A DNA stretch of 64,000 bases, taken from NCBI RefSeq assembly GCF_022539505.1, contig NC_061514.1, positions 217,271,837 to 217,335,836 on the forward strand. Direction: 5' to 3'. Position 1 is the stretch's first letter; every line of letters starts with the position of its first letter. The stretch is from Lolium rigidum (Eukaryota > Streptophyta > Magnoliopsida > Poales > Poaceae). The translations under genes were made by a program, and so were the position numbers. Shown here in pieces: positions 63,766 to 64,000 of the stretch. Under the pieces are notes generated by a model that was not told the DNA's origin, ran no database searches, and worked only from the letters and a program-made list of their open reading frames with translations.

Positions 63766-64000
63766 AGCATCCCCAAGCTTAACTCCTGCTCGTCCTCGAG
63801 TATGCAAGTGATACCAAAATAATTTCTGAGGTGACATGAAGCCAACATAATCTTGATCAAGCATGTAAAGCATTATGAGTTGGGATCTAAGTACTCTAAC
63901 ATAGGCATGATAGATATAATTCAATAGAACTTAGCAACTATGTTATAACATGAAAAGTAACTCAAACAAAGGATCATGAATAATAGTGCATTGAAAGAAA
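63766..64000 (-). mobile_element. 3' internal edge of Athila-like element H
   Basis: On the minus strand it ends GAGGACGAGCAGGAGTTAAG then CTTGGGGATGCT before the LTR, the usual end of such elements. There is no ORF in the 235 bases shown; the rest is beyond the window. Confidence 0.75.

Overview
This window is intergenic DNA of a large-genome grass, probably a Pooideae/Triticeae species. It is an almost unbroken stack of nested transposable elements. The grounds are Athila-type LTRs of the style that ends in a GATACGT...ACGTATC palindrome, CRM-like and Tat-like Ty3/gypsy polyproteins, a Helitron with TCTCT...CTAG ends, a hAT and a Mutator-like element. I found no intact cellular gene, no tRNA or rRNA gene and no CRISPR array. 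A 100-base N run (41037-41136) is an assembly gap.

Layout, left to right. (1) 1-4161: 3' part of a non-autonomous LTR element ('E1'), a large zinc-knuckle ORF plus 3' LTR, inserted in (2) 4162-11776, a minus-strand Athila-like element ('G') that keeps gag-protease, an ORF in the envelope position and a 5' LTR but lacks reverse transcriptase and integrase. (3) 11777-12650: fragment of a second E-type ORF ('E2') fused to the U5 of another gypsy LTR. (4) 12651-13725: 5' LTR, primer site and leader start of a third E element ('E3'). (5) 13726-40223: element 'D', related to E, carrying a 1340-codon ORF. Its 5' LTR is split by (6) 14510-32595, a minus-strand CRM-like gypsy element ('B', target duplication CTTTC). 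B is itself interrupted by a hAT transposon (17580-21188, duplication CATAGAGT) and by a minus-strand Tat-lineage gypsy element 'F' (24114-30818, duplication CAATG). (7) 40224-41036: unassigned LTR-like DNA, then the gap. (8) 41137-45596: minus-strand Tat-like gag-protease with 5' LTR ('I'), abutting a gene-like fragment (45597-45918). (9) 45919-64000: 3' LTR and 3' internal edge of another Athila-like element ('H', minus). It is split by (10) 45973-62227, a plus-strand CRM-like element ('C', same family as B, duplication AGGAA). C is split by an 8.6-kb Helitron (51231-59835) carrying host-gene fragments, including a Vps4/SKD1-like AAA-ATPase piece that is itself split by a 1-kb MULE (54982-55987, duplication TAAATCAAT).

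How the parts relate. B and C are degenerate copies of a CRM-like chromovirus whose polyprotein tail runs into the 3' LTR. The LTRs of E, and more weakly D, carry a recognisable version of the same tail (GP-I/M-TRARAK ... VNSLL ... IRYEE). E also shares the promoter block around the TATA box. In D and E, however, gag-pol is replaced by one large histidine/arginine-rich protein with two zinc knuckles and a conserved CX2C-X18-CX2C motif. I infer that D/E is a non-autonomous family moved by the B/C machinery; its ORF is the best candidate here for an undescribed system. Four of the LTR families also carry arrays of GC-rich odd-length palindromes just upstream of TATA. Insertion order can be read from the nesting: E3 before D before B before hAT and F; H before C before Helitron before or with MULE.
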